A DNA stretch of 18,827 nucleotides from CAMAPP01 sp046153685. GTDB lineage: Bacteria > Pseudomonadota > Alphaproteobacteria > CADEGL01. Position numbers and translations under genes: made by a program. The notes under the pieces were generated by a model. That model was not told the DNA's origin. It saw nothing but the letters and a program-made list of their open reading frames with translations, and did no database searches. Positions 7,583-14,790 of the stretch are shown here, in pieces (the first letter of the stretch is position 1; every line of letters starts with the position of its first letter). The stretch covers positions 1 to 18,827 of the forward strand of contig JBJXGH010000021.1 of the NCBI GenBank assembly GCA_046153685.1, in the 5' to 3' direction.

Positions 7583-8806
7583 ATGACCGCCACCGCAATC
7601 CCCGCCGCGAACGACGGACGCATCATCGGGCTCGTCGGCATCGGCCATCTGATGAGCCATTTTTATATGATGGCTTTGCCGCCCCTCTTTCCCCTCTTAC
7701 GGGCCGAGATGGGCGCCACGAACACCGAGCTTGGCGCCGTCATCACCGTCGCTGCCATGTCGGCGGGCTTTGGCCAGGTGCCGACGGGAATCGTAGTTGA
7801 CCGCCTGGGCGCGCGCTGGGTGCTCATCATCGGCGTGACCGTCATGGCGACGACAATCGGGCTCATGGGCCTTGCTCCGTCGTATCTTTGGCTGCCAGCG
7901 CTCGCGGTTGCGCTCGGCCTCGCCAATAGCGTCTTCCATCCCGCCGACTACGCAATCCTGTCGCATGCGGTACGAAGCGAACGCGTCGGCCGCGCCTATA
8001 GCCTGCATACCTTTTCGGGTTATCTCGGCTGGACCGCGGCGCCCGTGCTCATGACCCTGTTTGCGTCTCTCTGGAGCTGGCGCTCGGCGATGTTCGCGGC
8101 GGCGGCGATCGGTTTGGCGGTAGCCGCCCTGCTGTATGTCCAGCGCGGCCATCTCGACTCGGGAGCGGGCGAGCGTCAGCCCAAGGAACCTGGCGTCGCG
8201 GGCCGAAAAAATGGGCACGGCCTCAGCATATTGATGCATCCCGGAATCCTGGTGATGTTCGGCTATTTCGTCATGAACGCCATGACAACGGTCGGCCTCA
8301 ATAGCTTCACCGCGACGGCGCTTCACGATCTGCGCGGCCTCGACCTCATCCAAGCCAATGCCGGTCTCACGTCCTTCCTCGTGGGCGCCTGCGTCGGGGT
8401 TCTCGTCGGCGGCCAGATCGCCGATCGGACAAAACGGTATGAATTGGTGGCGGCGGCGGGCTTTATCGCCTCGTCCTCCGCAGTCTTGGCCATCGCCTTC
8501 CTGCCTTTCGGGGTCCTTGGCTGCGCGGCCGCGCTGGGGGTCGCTGGGTTCATGCTTGGATCGATTTTACCCTCGCGGGACATGATCGTGCGTTCGCTAA
8601 CCCCAGTGGGGGCATCGGGTCGGGTTTTCGGCTTCCTTTCGACCGGGATCGAGATCGGCGCTTCGGCCTCGCCCTTGATTTTCGGTCTGGTTATCGACCA
8701 TGGCCGACCGGAACTGGTCTTCGCACTTTGCGCCCTGTTCATGATGATGGCATTGATCGGTGCCAGCACGGCCGCCGTGATCGCCCGCCGCTCGGTGCAG
8801 AAATAA
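7583..8806 (+). CDS. MFS transporter, Fsr (fosmidomycin resistance)-like
   Basis: 407 residues with about 12 hydrophobic segments, split 6+6 by a polar loop near 198-218. The N-terminal GHLMSHFYMMALPPLFPLLR (20-39) and the SVFHPADYAILSHAV segment in the fourth-fifth helix region are typical of the Fsr-like MFS group. The motif-A loop is GIVVDRLGARWVL. The ATG at 7583 is chosen because the family N-terminus begins about 15 residues later; the open frame upstream is non-coding in character. The ribosome binding site is weak. It is transcribed divergently from ridA. Export of a small polar compound or drug is likely, but the substrate is unknown. Confidence 0.9.
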   Translation: MTATAIPAANDGRIIGLVGIGHLMSHFYMMALPPLFPLLRAEMGATNTELGAVITVAAMSAGFGQVPTGIVVDRLGARWVLIIGVTVMATTIGLMGLAPSYLWLPALAVALGLANSVFHPADYAILSHAVRSERVGRAYSLHTFSGYLGWTAAPVLMTLFASLWSWRSAMFAAAAIGLAVAALLYVQRGHLDSGAGERQPKEPGVAGRKNGHGLSILMHPGILVMFGYFVMNAMTTVGLNSFTATALHDLRGLDLIQANAGLTSFLVGACVGVLVGGQIADRTKRYELVAAAGFIASSSAVLAIAFLPFGVLGCAAALGVAGFMLGSILPSRDMIVRSLTPVGASGRVFGFLSTGIEIGASASPLIFGLVIDHGRPELVFALCALFMMMALIGASTAAVIARRSVQK

Positions 8807-8870
8807 GATTATAATTCCTATATAAAGCATTATAATACATAATATTATCTTGAGTGAATTTTAACTCAAG
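8807..8870. promoter_or_regulatory. AT-rich spacer with TATAAT-like hexamers and an inverted repeat
   Basis: A sharp AT-rich island in a GC-rich window. It holds exact TATAAT at 8810-8815 and 8831-8836, neither with a good -35 at 16-18 bp. CTTGAGT (8849-8855) and ACTCAAG (8864-8870) form a 7-bp inverted repeat with an 8-nt AT loop, which may be an operator or a weak hairpin; no T-run follows. Confidence 0.45.
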
Positions 8871-8920
8871 CTGGCCGCTGCGATTAACCTGCCCCCCCTT
8901 ACGCTTTCGAACAGGCTGAA

Positions 8921-8926
8921 TATACT
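8921..8926 (+). promoter_or_regulatory. Candidate -10 box of the GreB-like gene
   Basis: TATACT matches TATAAT at five of six positions and lies about 40 nt before the start codon. The -35 region (CTTACG at 8898-8903, 17-bp spacing) is poor, so the promoter is tentative. Confidence 0.3.
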
Positions 8927-8947
8927 CCAACAAAGCCCCAAGGCTCG

Positions 8948-8955
8948 AAGGAGGG
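8948..8955 (+). promoter_or_regulatory. Strong Shine-Dalgarno of the GreB-like gene
   Basis: AAGGAGGG is the best ribosome binding site in the window. Its 9-nt distance to GTG 8965 against 12 nt to ATG 8968 makes the exact start ambiguous by one residue. Confidence 0.7.
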
Positions 8956-8964
8956 AGCCGACCC

Positions 8965-9744
8965 GTGATGAGTCGCGCATTCATAAAGGAGCAGGAAGGC
9001 GATGCGGTCGTCGATCCCCTGCCGGAGCGGCCCCAGAGCCCGCATCCCAACTATGTGACGGCCGCCGGCCTCGCGAAAATCGAAGCCGAGCGCGCGGCGC
9101 TTATTGAGCGGCGCAAATCCTTGCTCAAGGAATCCGAGACCGATATCGGCGCCGCCGAGGTTTTGCGTCATGTCGAGCGCGATCTGCGCTATCTCGATGC
9201 GCGTATTGAACGCTCGGTTCTGGTCGATTTGTCCCAACAGCCCCCGCACGAAGTCGCATTCGGCGCAACAGTCGGCGTAACCGACGAGGATGGCGGACGG
9301 CACGTCTTCCAGATCGTCGGCGAGGACGAATCAGATGTATCAACTGGCCGGGTGAGCTGGGTATCGCCGCTCGCCCGCGCCCTCATGCGCGCGCGCATAG
9401 GCGGCGTGGTCACTTGGGAGCGTCCCGCCGGCGACCGGGTTTTGCGCGTAACCTCGATTCGCTATTCACCCGGCGACGGCCCCGCGCCGCGTCGCCCGGT
9501 TCTCGCCGGCAAACCTCTGCCTCAGCCGAAATTTTCCGCCATGCCCGGCGCCAAGCCGGCAAGTAAGCCCAAAGCAACGCAGGCGAAAGCCGCCGCGACG
9601 TTGCGCACCCGCTCGAAACCTGCCCCCAAGCCCCAGTCCAAGGCGGCACCGAAGTCGAAACCGAAATCCTTGCCCAAGCCCAAGGCCCGCGCCAAGTCCG
9701 CCGCCAAGCCGAGCAAGTCCAAGGCACGCGGCAAGCGCCGCTGA
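8965..9744 (+). CDS. GreA/GreB-family elongation factor with a basic histone-H1-like tail
   Basis: 259 residues. The N-terminus MSRAFIKEQEGDA and PHPNYVTAAGLAKIEAE (27-43) match GreB-like factors. A coiled-coil region (about 35-86) has acidic residues at its presumed tip (ESETD, 56-60). The C-terminal FKBP-like Gre domain spans about 97-168, with VGVTDEDGG, IVGEDESD and GRVSWVSPLARAL. From about 187 on, the tail is a Lys/Pro/Ala/Ser-rich sequence with repeated KPK and KSK units ending GKRR, likely disordered and able to bind DNA or RNA. Gre factors act in the RNA polymerase secondary channel to rescue backtracked complexes. AAGGAGGG at 8948-8955 is 9 nt before GTG 8965 and 12 nt before ATG 8968; homology favours the ATG, spacing the GTG. 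It is 16 bp upstream of the deformylase gene, likely co-transcribed. Confidence 0.85.
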   Translation: MMSRAFIKEQEGDAVVDPLPERPQSPHPNYVTAAGLAKIEAERAALIERRKSLLKESETDIGAAEVLRHVERDLRYLDARIERSVLVDLSQQPPHEVAFGATVGVTDEDGGRHVFQIVGEDESDVSTGRVSWVSPLARALMRARIGGVVTWERPAGDRVLRVTSIRYSPGDGPAPRRPVLAGKPLPQPKFSAMPGAKPASKPKATQAKAAATLRTRSKPAPKPQSKAAPKSKPKSLPKPKARAKSAAKPSKSKARGKRR

Positions 9745-9760
9745 ATTCCAAGGGATACCC

Positions 9761-10324
9761 ATGGCCATCCTCAAAATCGCGAAGATGGGGCATCCGATCT
9801 TGCGCAAGATCGCCGAACCGGTCGCCGACCCGAGCGCGCCCGAAATCCGCCACTTGGTCGCCGACATGCGCGAAACCCTTGAGGATATCGGCGGCAACGG
9901 CCTCGCCGCGCCGCAGGTCTATGTCTCCAAGCGCGTGGTGATTTACCGCCTGATGGCGGACCGCATGCCGCCCGGCGCCCAAACCAAGCCGCTGGATTGG
10001 ACGACGCTGATCAACCCGGTCATCACGCCGCTTTCGGATAAAAAGATCGCCAATTACGAGCGCTGCCTGTCGCTTCTCGACATGGTCGGCAAGGTCGAAC
10101 GCCACGCCCATATTCGCTGCGAATACCAGACCCTCGACGGCCGGCCGACGGCCGTCGAGGCGCGCGGCTTTCACGCCATGGTGCTGCAGCATGAATGCGA
10201 CCACCTCGATGGGATTCTCTACCCCATGCGGATCAAGGATCTGTCCGAATTCGGCTACGCGACCGAATGGAAGGTGAAGGACTTCGTCCTGCTATGGGAT
10301 CCGAAGGATTTCGACGGCCGCTAA
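9761..10324 (+). CDS. def: Peptide deformylase family protein with variant motif 2
   Basis: 187 residues. Deformylases remove the formyl group from the N-terminal Met of new proteins, using Fe or Zn held by one Cys and two His. Motif 1 is GNGLAAPQ (45-52). Motif 3 is QHECDH (143-148), giving both His ligands and the catalytic Glu. Motif 2 is ERCLS (100-104) where EGCLS is usual; the metal Cys102 is kept. The N-terminal ILKIAKMGHPILRKIAEPV is typical. AAGGGA lies about 5 nt before the ATG. No fmt gene is adjacent, which suggests a second, non-housekeeping copy. The gene is 16 bp after the GreB-like gene and runs convergent to the M24 gene with a 5-bp gap. Activity is likely, but the Gly-to-Arg change near the metal site leaves some doubt. 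Confidence 0.9.
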   Translation: MAILKIAKMGHPILRKIAEPVADPSAPEIRHLVADMRETLEDIGGNGLAAPQVYVSKRVVIYRLMADRMPPGAQTKPLDWTTLINPVITPLSDKKIANYERCLSLLDMVGKVERHAHIRCEYQTLDGRPTAVEARGFHAMVLQHECDHLDGILYPMRIKDLSEFGYATEWKVKDFVLLWDPKDFDGR

Positions 10325-10329
10325 CTCGC

Positions 10330-11502
10330 TCAATTCTTGACGAAGAGCTGGCGCGCGATCGCGCAGAACGGCTCGCCGCCCGAATCCGTCACGCGGAACG
10401 GCTCGCTGATCTCGATGCCCCAGTCATCGACCCAAATTCCCGGAATACAGTGAATTGTCATGTTCGCCTCGAGCACGGTCTTATCCCCTGGGCGCAACGA
10501 TAGCGTGTGTTCGCCCCAATCGGGGGGGTAATTGAGCCCGATGGAATAGCCGATACGCGAATCTTTCTTGATTCCGCTCTTGGCGATGGTACGGCGCCAA
10601 GCGGCTTCGACGTCCTCACCGGTTGCACCGGTCTTGGCCGCGCCCAGCGCCGCGGTCAGGCCCTCAACCACGACCTTCGCCGAATCCGCCATCTTTTGCG
10701 GCACCTTGCCGAGAAACACGGTGCGCGCCAGCGGGCAGTGATAGCGGTGACGCACCGCCGCCAATTCAAAAATCGTCATCTCGCCCGATTTGAATTTCTC
10801 GTCCGACCAGGTGAGATGGGGCGCGGAACTCCCCTTCCCAGTAGGCAGCATGGGCACGATGGAGGCGTACTCGCCGCCGTACTCGGGCGTGCCGCGCGTC
10901 TGTGCGTCGAGAATCTCGGCAACCAGATCGCATTGGCGCTTGCCCGGCACGATGCCATCGAGCGCCGCGTTCATGACCTTTTCCATGATGCGCGATGCCT
11001 GGCGCATGTATTCGACTTCCTTCGCCGATTTGACGATGCGCACCCAATTGACGAGCGATGTCGCGTCCTTGAATCGCGCGTTTGGCAGATTGCGGCGCAA
11101 CGAGTCGATCGCGGCGGCGGTAAAATAATAGGCGTCCATCTCGACGCCGATTCCGCCCTTGTCCCAGCCTCGGCTTTTCAGGAAATCCGCCACAAAGTCC
11201 ATCGGATGTTTCACCGTGGACTGAACGTAATCGTCCGGATAGCCGATGATGTTCGCATGCTCGAGAAAAGTCGTGACCTTGGCGCCGTTGGCGTCCTGGC
11301 CGCGGCCGATCCACACCGGCTCCTCCTGCGCCACCGATACGATCAGCACCTGGTGGACATAGAACGACCAGCCGTCATAGCCGGACAGATAGTTCATGTT
11401 GGCCGGATCCACCGCCAGCAACACGTCGATCCCCGCCTGCTGCATGCGCGCCTTGGTCTTGGCCAGGCGGCCGACGTATTCACCGCGATCAAAAGCAATC
11501 AT
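10330..11502 (-). CDS. M24-family (creatinase/prolidase fold) hydrolase, ectoine hydrolase DoeA-like
   Basis: 390 residues. A creatinase-type N-terminal domain (about 1-160) contains DPANMNYLSGYDGWSFYVHQ (32-51) and IGYPDDYVQSTVKHPMD, which closely resemble DoeA, the enzyme that opens the ectoine ring. The pita-bread M24 domain follows (about 160-390). The usual five metal ligands are not intact: the first Asp site reads FELA (245-248), the SDxTR site reads CPLAR (256-260), the His site lies in YSIGLNYPPDWGE, and the EPG site reads IHCIPG (350-355); only the last Glu (364) seems kept. This pattern fits metal-free creatinase/DoeA-type C-N hydrolases and not aminopeptidases. A GGGGAGAG site precedes the ATG. 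It lies 32 bp after the Rieske gene in the same operon. No other ectoine genes are present, so the substrate may differ. Confidence 0.82.
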   Translation of the reverse strand: MIAFDRGEYVGRLAKTKARMQQAGIDVLLAVDPANMNYLSGYDGWSFYVHQVLIVSVAQEEPVWIGRGQDANGAKVTTFLEHANIIGYPDDYVQSTVKHPMDFVADFLKSRGWDKGGIGVEMDAYYFTAAAIDSLRRNLPNARFKDATSLVNWVRIVKSAKEVEYMRQASRIMEKVMNAALDGIVPGKRQCDLVAEILDAQTRGTPEYGGEYASIVPMLPTGKGSSAPHLTWSDEKFKSGEMTIFELAAVRHRYHCPLARTVFLGKVPQKMADSAKVVVEGLTAALGAAKTGATGEDVEAAWRRTIAKSGIKKDSRIGYSIGLNYPPDWGEHTLSLRPGDKTVLEANMTIHCIPGIWVDDWGIEISEPFRVTDSGGEPFCAIARQLFVKN

Positions 11503-11534
11503 GTGCGTCTCTCCCCTCAGAAAATCGAAGAGTG

Positions 11535-12713
11535 TCAGTCGTAAAGACCGTCGCGGCCCGCAGGCGTCGATTGGCCGAGCACGCGGTCGAGCACCCAATT
11601 GCCGATGGTATGCACCAAGGGCTCAAGATAGGACATGCGCCCGGTCTCGGCGAGCGGCGAGAGAAGGCCGCGATGCTGAACTTCGGAGATGTGGTTGTCT
11701 TCGTCTGCGGTCTTGTCCCAGCGCTTGTAATAGCGCGACACCACCTCGGAGAAATCGTTACGCCGAATCGCGGATTCAGGAAAACACGCGCCGTGGATGA
11801 GCTTCATGCGGTGCGGCCCCATGGGATGGACTTCGAGATACCACATGCAATCCTGGGTACAGCAGAACATCGTGCTCGGGTAGATATTGGGATAGAACGA
11901 GCCGTTTTGCGCGCGTTCGTCCAAGGACGTGATTTCGGGAAAACCCGTATCGCCCGGCATGAGGGCGCGCGTGCCCTTTTGCTGGGTGTAGAGCAGCACG
12001 AACTCGCCCTTGACCTTCTGCACCGCCGGCTTCTTCGCCTTGTGCTTGCTGATGGAGGCTTGGTGCACGGTCGGGATGTGATAGCCCTCCATCGCGTTTT
12101 CGACGAAGAGCTTCCAGTTACATTCGAGGATGTATTCGCGCCTACGGACGGTCTTCATGCGGTCGAGATCGTGCGAGGCGAGAATTCCGGGCAAATCGCC
12201 GAGGAACTCGGCCAGCGGGATCGCCTTGGGGTCGAAATTCACGAACATGAATCCACCCCAAACATCGAGGCTGATCGGCACCAGGCCGAAATCCTCGCGC
12301 TGGAATCCCTTGGCCTGCTCCATATCCGGCGCGCCCGAAAGCGCGCCGTCGAGGCCGTAAACCCAGCCGTGATAGGGGCACTTGATGGCGCGGCAATTAC
12401 CAGTCCCGGCGTCAAGCAAAAGCGAGCCGCGGTGCCGGCAGGTATTGGCGAAGGCGCGAACCTGGTTGTCCCGATCGCGCACGATCACCAGCGGTACGCC
12501 CGCGAAATCGAGCGCATAGTAATCGCCGGGATTGGGGATCTGATCGGTGCGGCCGAGAAAGTTCCACACCTTCATAAAAATTGTTTCGACCTCGCGCTTG
12601 TAGAACGTATCCGAGGTGTAGCACCACGGCGGCAGAGTCTCCGCATCAAGCAAGGGCCGCCGCTGCGCCGCATAGACGCGCGGGTCGAAAATATCCACCG
12701 AGACGTTATCCAT
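11535..12713 (-). CDS. Rieske non-heme iron oxygenase, alpha subunit
   Basis: 392 residues. Terminal oxygenase of a ring-hydroxylating or N-demethylating monooxygenase/dioxygenase. The Rieske cluster ligands are Cys92-x-His94 and Cys112-x2-His115 (TCRHRG and CPYHGW). The mononuclear iron site is His212 and His217 in EGYHIPTVH, with Asp339 as likely third ligand in DEDNHISEVQ. The bridging residue three positions before His212 is Glu209, where ring-hydroxylating dioxygenases have Asp; Glu is found in CntA, the carnitine oxygenase. This points to a quaternary amine or other N-alkyl substrate, but does not prove it. No ferredoxin or reductase gene is in the window. A G-rich ribosome binding site abuts the ATG. 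It heads the operon with the DoeA-like gene and is divergent from the luciferase-like genes. Confidence 0.93.
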   Translation of the reverse strand: MDNVSVDIFDPRVYAAQRRPLLDAETLPPWCYTSDTFYKREVETIFMKVWNFLGRTDQIPNPGDYYALDFAGVPLVIVRDRDNQVRAFANTCRHRGSLLLDAGTGNCRAIKCPYHGWVYGLDGALSGAPDMEQAKGFQREDFGLVPISLDVWGGFMFVNFDPKAIPLAEFLGDLPGILASHDLDRMKTVRRREYILECNWKLFVENAMEGYHIPTVHQASISKHKAKKPAVQKVKGEFVLLYTQQKGTRALMPGDTGFPEITSLDERAQNGSFYPNIYPSTMFCCTQDCMWYLEVHPMGPHRMKLIHGACFPESAIRRNDFSEVVSRYYKRWDKTADEDNHISEVQHRGLLSPLAETGRMSYLEPLVHTIGNWVLDRVLGQSTPAGRDGLYD

Positions 12714-12860
12714 GGCTCCCCCCGAAGGCGCCGGCGCACGCGAACGTTAGCAGCCCGCCCGCGCCCGCGCCAGATACGGCCCGACCACGCCCCAAACAGG
12801 TGTTCGTCCGGACCGCCAGGTCGGCTATAAACTCCCCCGGCAATGACGGGGTAAATCGCC
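12714..12860. promoter_or_regulatory. Divergent promoter region between the Rieske and luciferase-like operons
   Basis: 147 bp that must serve both directions. On the plus strand TATAAA at 12826-12831 is a possible -10 box about 30 nt before the start codon, but the -35 (TTCGTC at 12803-12808) is poor. A perfect palindrome GTCCGGAC at 12806-12813 lies over that -35 and could be an operator. The shared CGTCCGG also occurs in the hairpin before the second luciferase-like gene. Confidence 0.4.
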
Positions 12861-13976
12861 ATGCATTTTGGCCTCTTCAATCTGATGCAAATGCGTGACC
12901 CCGCCACCCGACCCGAGGAGGTGTACGCCCATACCTTGGACATGGTGAAGACGGCCGATCAGGCCGGCTTTGAAATGGCGTGGTTCGCCGAGCATCATTT
13001 TTCAACCTATAGCCTGTGCGCCTCGCCCATGGTCATGGCCGCCTGGTGCGCACCGCAAACCAAGCGCATCAAGCTCGCGCCGGGAGTATTGCTGCTTCCA
13101 CTCTACGAGCCGGTTCGCTTGGTGCAGGAAATCGGCATGCTCGACATCATGAGCGAGGGCCGGTTCGTTTTGGGTCTCGGCACGGGGTATCAGCCGTACG
13201 AATTCGAGCGGTTCAAGATCGACCTCAAGGAGGGCGGCGACCGCTACATGGAATTTCTCGACATCATGGAACTCGCCCTGACCCAGGGCGAATTCGCCTA
13301 TCGCGGCCGTTACTACAATTATCCGGAGGCGCGCATCGCAATCCGGACCGGCCGAAAATTCGACCCTGTCTATGTCGCGGGCGTGCTCAACCACCCTGGA
13401 ATTCGCAAGCGCACCGCCGAACGGCGATACGTACCCCTGCTTGCGCCCGGATGGAATGACATCTCGCTGGTCGAGCGACAGCTCGCAGCCTACAGGGATG
13501 TCGGACGCCTCGTCGGCACCGCGCCGGCGGACTTTCCATTTTCGGTCATGCGCTTTACCCACATAACCGATAACCGCGCGGATGCGTTGGCCGCCGCCGA
13601 GAGTTTCCGCTATTCCACGCGCGTCGCAGTGTCGCTGCGCTTCGATTACGGCAAATTCACCGGCACCCTGCCCCAGGATTTACCCGCCAAGGACGAGCCT
13701 AGCCTCGAGCAGATCGTGGACAACTGCCTCATCGGCAGCCCCGAGCATTGCGCCGCGCGCATCGTCGCCGAAATCCAGTCTCTTACGCCTTTCCACTACA
13801 CGCTGTTCATGCAGTGCGGCGCCTTCGACATGGCAAAATCGCGACGCAGCCTCGAGCGATTCATAACCGAAGTCATGCCGCTCGTGCGCCGCGCACTACC
13901 CGATCTCGATCGGATCGGTGGCAAGCCCGGTGCGTTGCGCACAGGCATCGACTACAAGCTCTCGGCGGCGCAATAA
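12861..13976 (+). CDS. Luciferase-like (LLM class) flavin-dependent monooxygenase 1
   Basis: 371 residues with a TIM-barrel luciferase-like fold. These enzymes use FMNH2 supplied by a separate reductase, or bind F420, to oxygenate or cleave small organic molecules. Diagnostic segments are MHFGLFNLMQ at the start, WFAEHHF at 41-47, LLLPLYEP (77-84) and GRFVLGLGTGYQ (100-111), plus FSVMRFTHIT near 230-239. The ATG is preceded by a weak GGGG site. It is paralogous to the third gene of this unit: 52 of the first 111 residues are identical by hand count, with no gap. It is followed after 2 bp by the GntR regulator gene. FMN dependence fits the bacterial context; the substrate is unknown. Confidence 0.92.
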   Translation: MHFGLFNLMQMRDPATRPEEVYAHTLDMVKTADQAGFEMAWFAEHHFSTYSLCASPMVMAAWCAPQTKRIKLAPGVLLLPLYEPVRLVQEIGMLDIMSEGRFVLGLGTGYQPYEFERFKIDLKEGGDRYMEFLDIMELALTQGEFAYRGRYYNYPEARIAIRTGRKFDPVYVAGVLNHPGIRKRTAERRYVPLLAPGWNDISLVERQLAAYRDVGRLVGTAPADFPFSVMRFTHITDNRADALAAAESFRYSTRVAVSLRFDYGKFTGTLPQDLPAKDEPSLEQIVDNCLIGSPEHCAARIVAEIQSLTPFHYTLFMQCGAFDMAKSRRSLERFITEVMPLVRRALPDLDRIGGKPGALRTGIDYKLSAAQ

Positions 13977-13978
13977 CC

Positions 13979-14671
13979 ATGCCTTGGGTACGCCTAGCCG
14001 CCATCGAGCGCGGCGGAACCCTGACCGAGCAGGTCACGGCAAGGCTGCGCGCGGCCTTGACGGGCGGCACCTTTGCGCCTGGCGAGAAGATCACCATACG
14101 CTCGGTCGCCAAGGCGCTCGGCGTCAGTCCGACGCCCGCGCGTGAGGCCCTGAATATCCTCGCTGCCGAGGGCGTCCTCGATTCCGCGGCCAATCGCTCG
14201 ATGATCGTGCCGCGCCTCAGCCTCGACCGCTTGGCCGAGATCATGCGGATTCGGATCGCGCTTGAGTGCCTTGCGGCAGAAATCGCTGTCGAGCGCGCAA
14301 AACTCACCGAGATTCATGCGATCGTCGCGGCGAACGCCCGGTTGAAACAGGCAACGCTGGCGAAGGACTTCAAGGCCGCGATTTACGCCAACCGTCAGTT
14401 CCATTTCGGAATCTACGAGGCGGCACGCATGCCCACGCTCTTGCGCATGATCGAGGCGCTGTGGCTGCGGACGGGAGCTTATGTAAATCTTATTTATCCC
14501 GGGTTCGGCCTGGCCGGGAAAGGGATCGAGAATCACGACCGCGCCGCGCGCGCCCTCGGCGAGCGCGATGCGGGGGCGCTCCGCGCCGCGATCGAATACG
14601 ATATCCGGTATTCGGCCCAGCACATCGAAGACGCGCTAGGCGCCAAGCAGCCGCCAGCACTACGCGCTTGA
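13979..14671 (+). CDS. GntR family transcriptional regulator, FCD subfamily
   Basis: 230 residues. The winged-helix DNA-binding domain covers about 13-78, with LTEQVTARLRAALTGG, ITIRSVAKALGVSPTPAREAL (39-59) and EGVLDSAANRS. The FCD effector domain follows (about 83-220). Its usual metal ligands are Asp and three His; here His142 (QFHFGIYEA), His186 (ENHDRAARAL) and His215 are present, but the Asp position four residues before His142 is Asn138. The gene starts 2 bp after monooxygenase 1 and is followed by a promoter region with palindromes, so it likely controls both monooxygenase genes in response to a small carboxylate-type ligand. The frame is open upstream inside the monooxygenase gene, but ATG 13979 gives the normal FCD length. 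Confidence 0.93.
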   Translation: MPWVRLAAIERGGTLTEQVTARLRAALTGGTFAPGEKITIRSVAKALGVSPTPAREALNILAAEGVLDSAANRSMIVPRLSLDRLAEIMRIRIALECLAAEIAVERAKLTEIHAIVAANARLKQATLAKDFKAAIYANRQFHFGIYEAARMPTLLRMIEALWLRTGAYVNLIYPGFGLAGKGIENHDRAARALGERDAGALRAAIEYDIRYSAQHIEDALGAKQPPALRA

Positions 14672-14696
14672 GACGAAAATCGCTACATGTTATAAC
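14668..14696 (+). promoter_or_regulatory. Sigma70-like promoter of the second luciferase-like gene
   Basis: TTGAGA (14668-14673) and TATAAC (14691-14696) each match the consensus at five of six positions and are 17 bp apart, the best promoter in the window. The -35 overlaps the stop codon of the regulator gene. Transcription would start near 14703 and give a leader of about 105 nt. Confidence 0.65.
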
Positions 14697-14756
14697 AAAT
14701 TATAACAAACAACCTCCTGCAAAGCATTGATAACAATGCGGGACTTTGGATTGTTA
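14688..14756 (+). promoter_or_regulatory. Candidate operator cluster of the GntR/FCD regulator
   Basis: The perfect palindrome TGTTATAACA (14688-14697) covers the -10 box. TTATAACAAA is repeated in tandem at 14690-14699 and 14700-14709. A second inverted repeat, GCATTG-ATAA-CAATGC, lies at 14724-14739. ATAACAA thus occurs three times (14692, 14702, 14730), and TTGTTA at 14751-14756 is a partial inverted copy. GntR-family sites are often short palindromes of the GT...AC type, so the adjacent regulator is the likely ligand. Confidence 0.5.
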
Positions 14757-14773
14757 GCGCACCCCGCATGACC

Positions 14774-14790
14774 CGTCCGGCCTCCGGACG
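14774..14790 (+). other. GC-rich leader hairpin next to the ribosome binding site of LLM 2
   Basis: CGTCCGG (14774-14780), loop CCT and CCGGACG (14784-14790) form a perfect 7-bp stem, followed by TTT and then AAGGAG (14794-14799). It is too close to the Shine-Dalgarno to be a simple terminator of the upstream gene; it may shield the leader, insulate translation, or act as attenuator or protein site. Confidence 0.55.

Noticed and set aside
10507..11544. 345-codon open frame antisense to the M24 gene
   Set aside because: Shadow of a well-supported gene; no domain seen in the translated product.
11532..12830. 432-codon open frame antisense to the Rieske gene
   Set aside because: The Rieske reading has all metal ligands; the antisense product is His/Arg-rich without recognisable domain.
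12843..12854. Mini-ORF ATG ACG GGG TAA just upstream of monooxygenase 1
   Set aside because: Three codons with no Shine-Dalgarno of its own; most likely chance.
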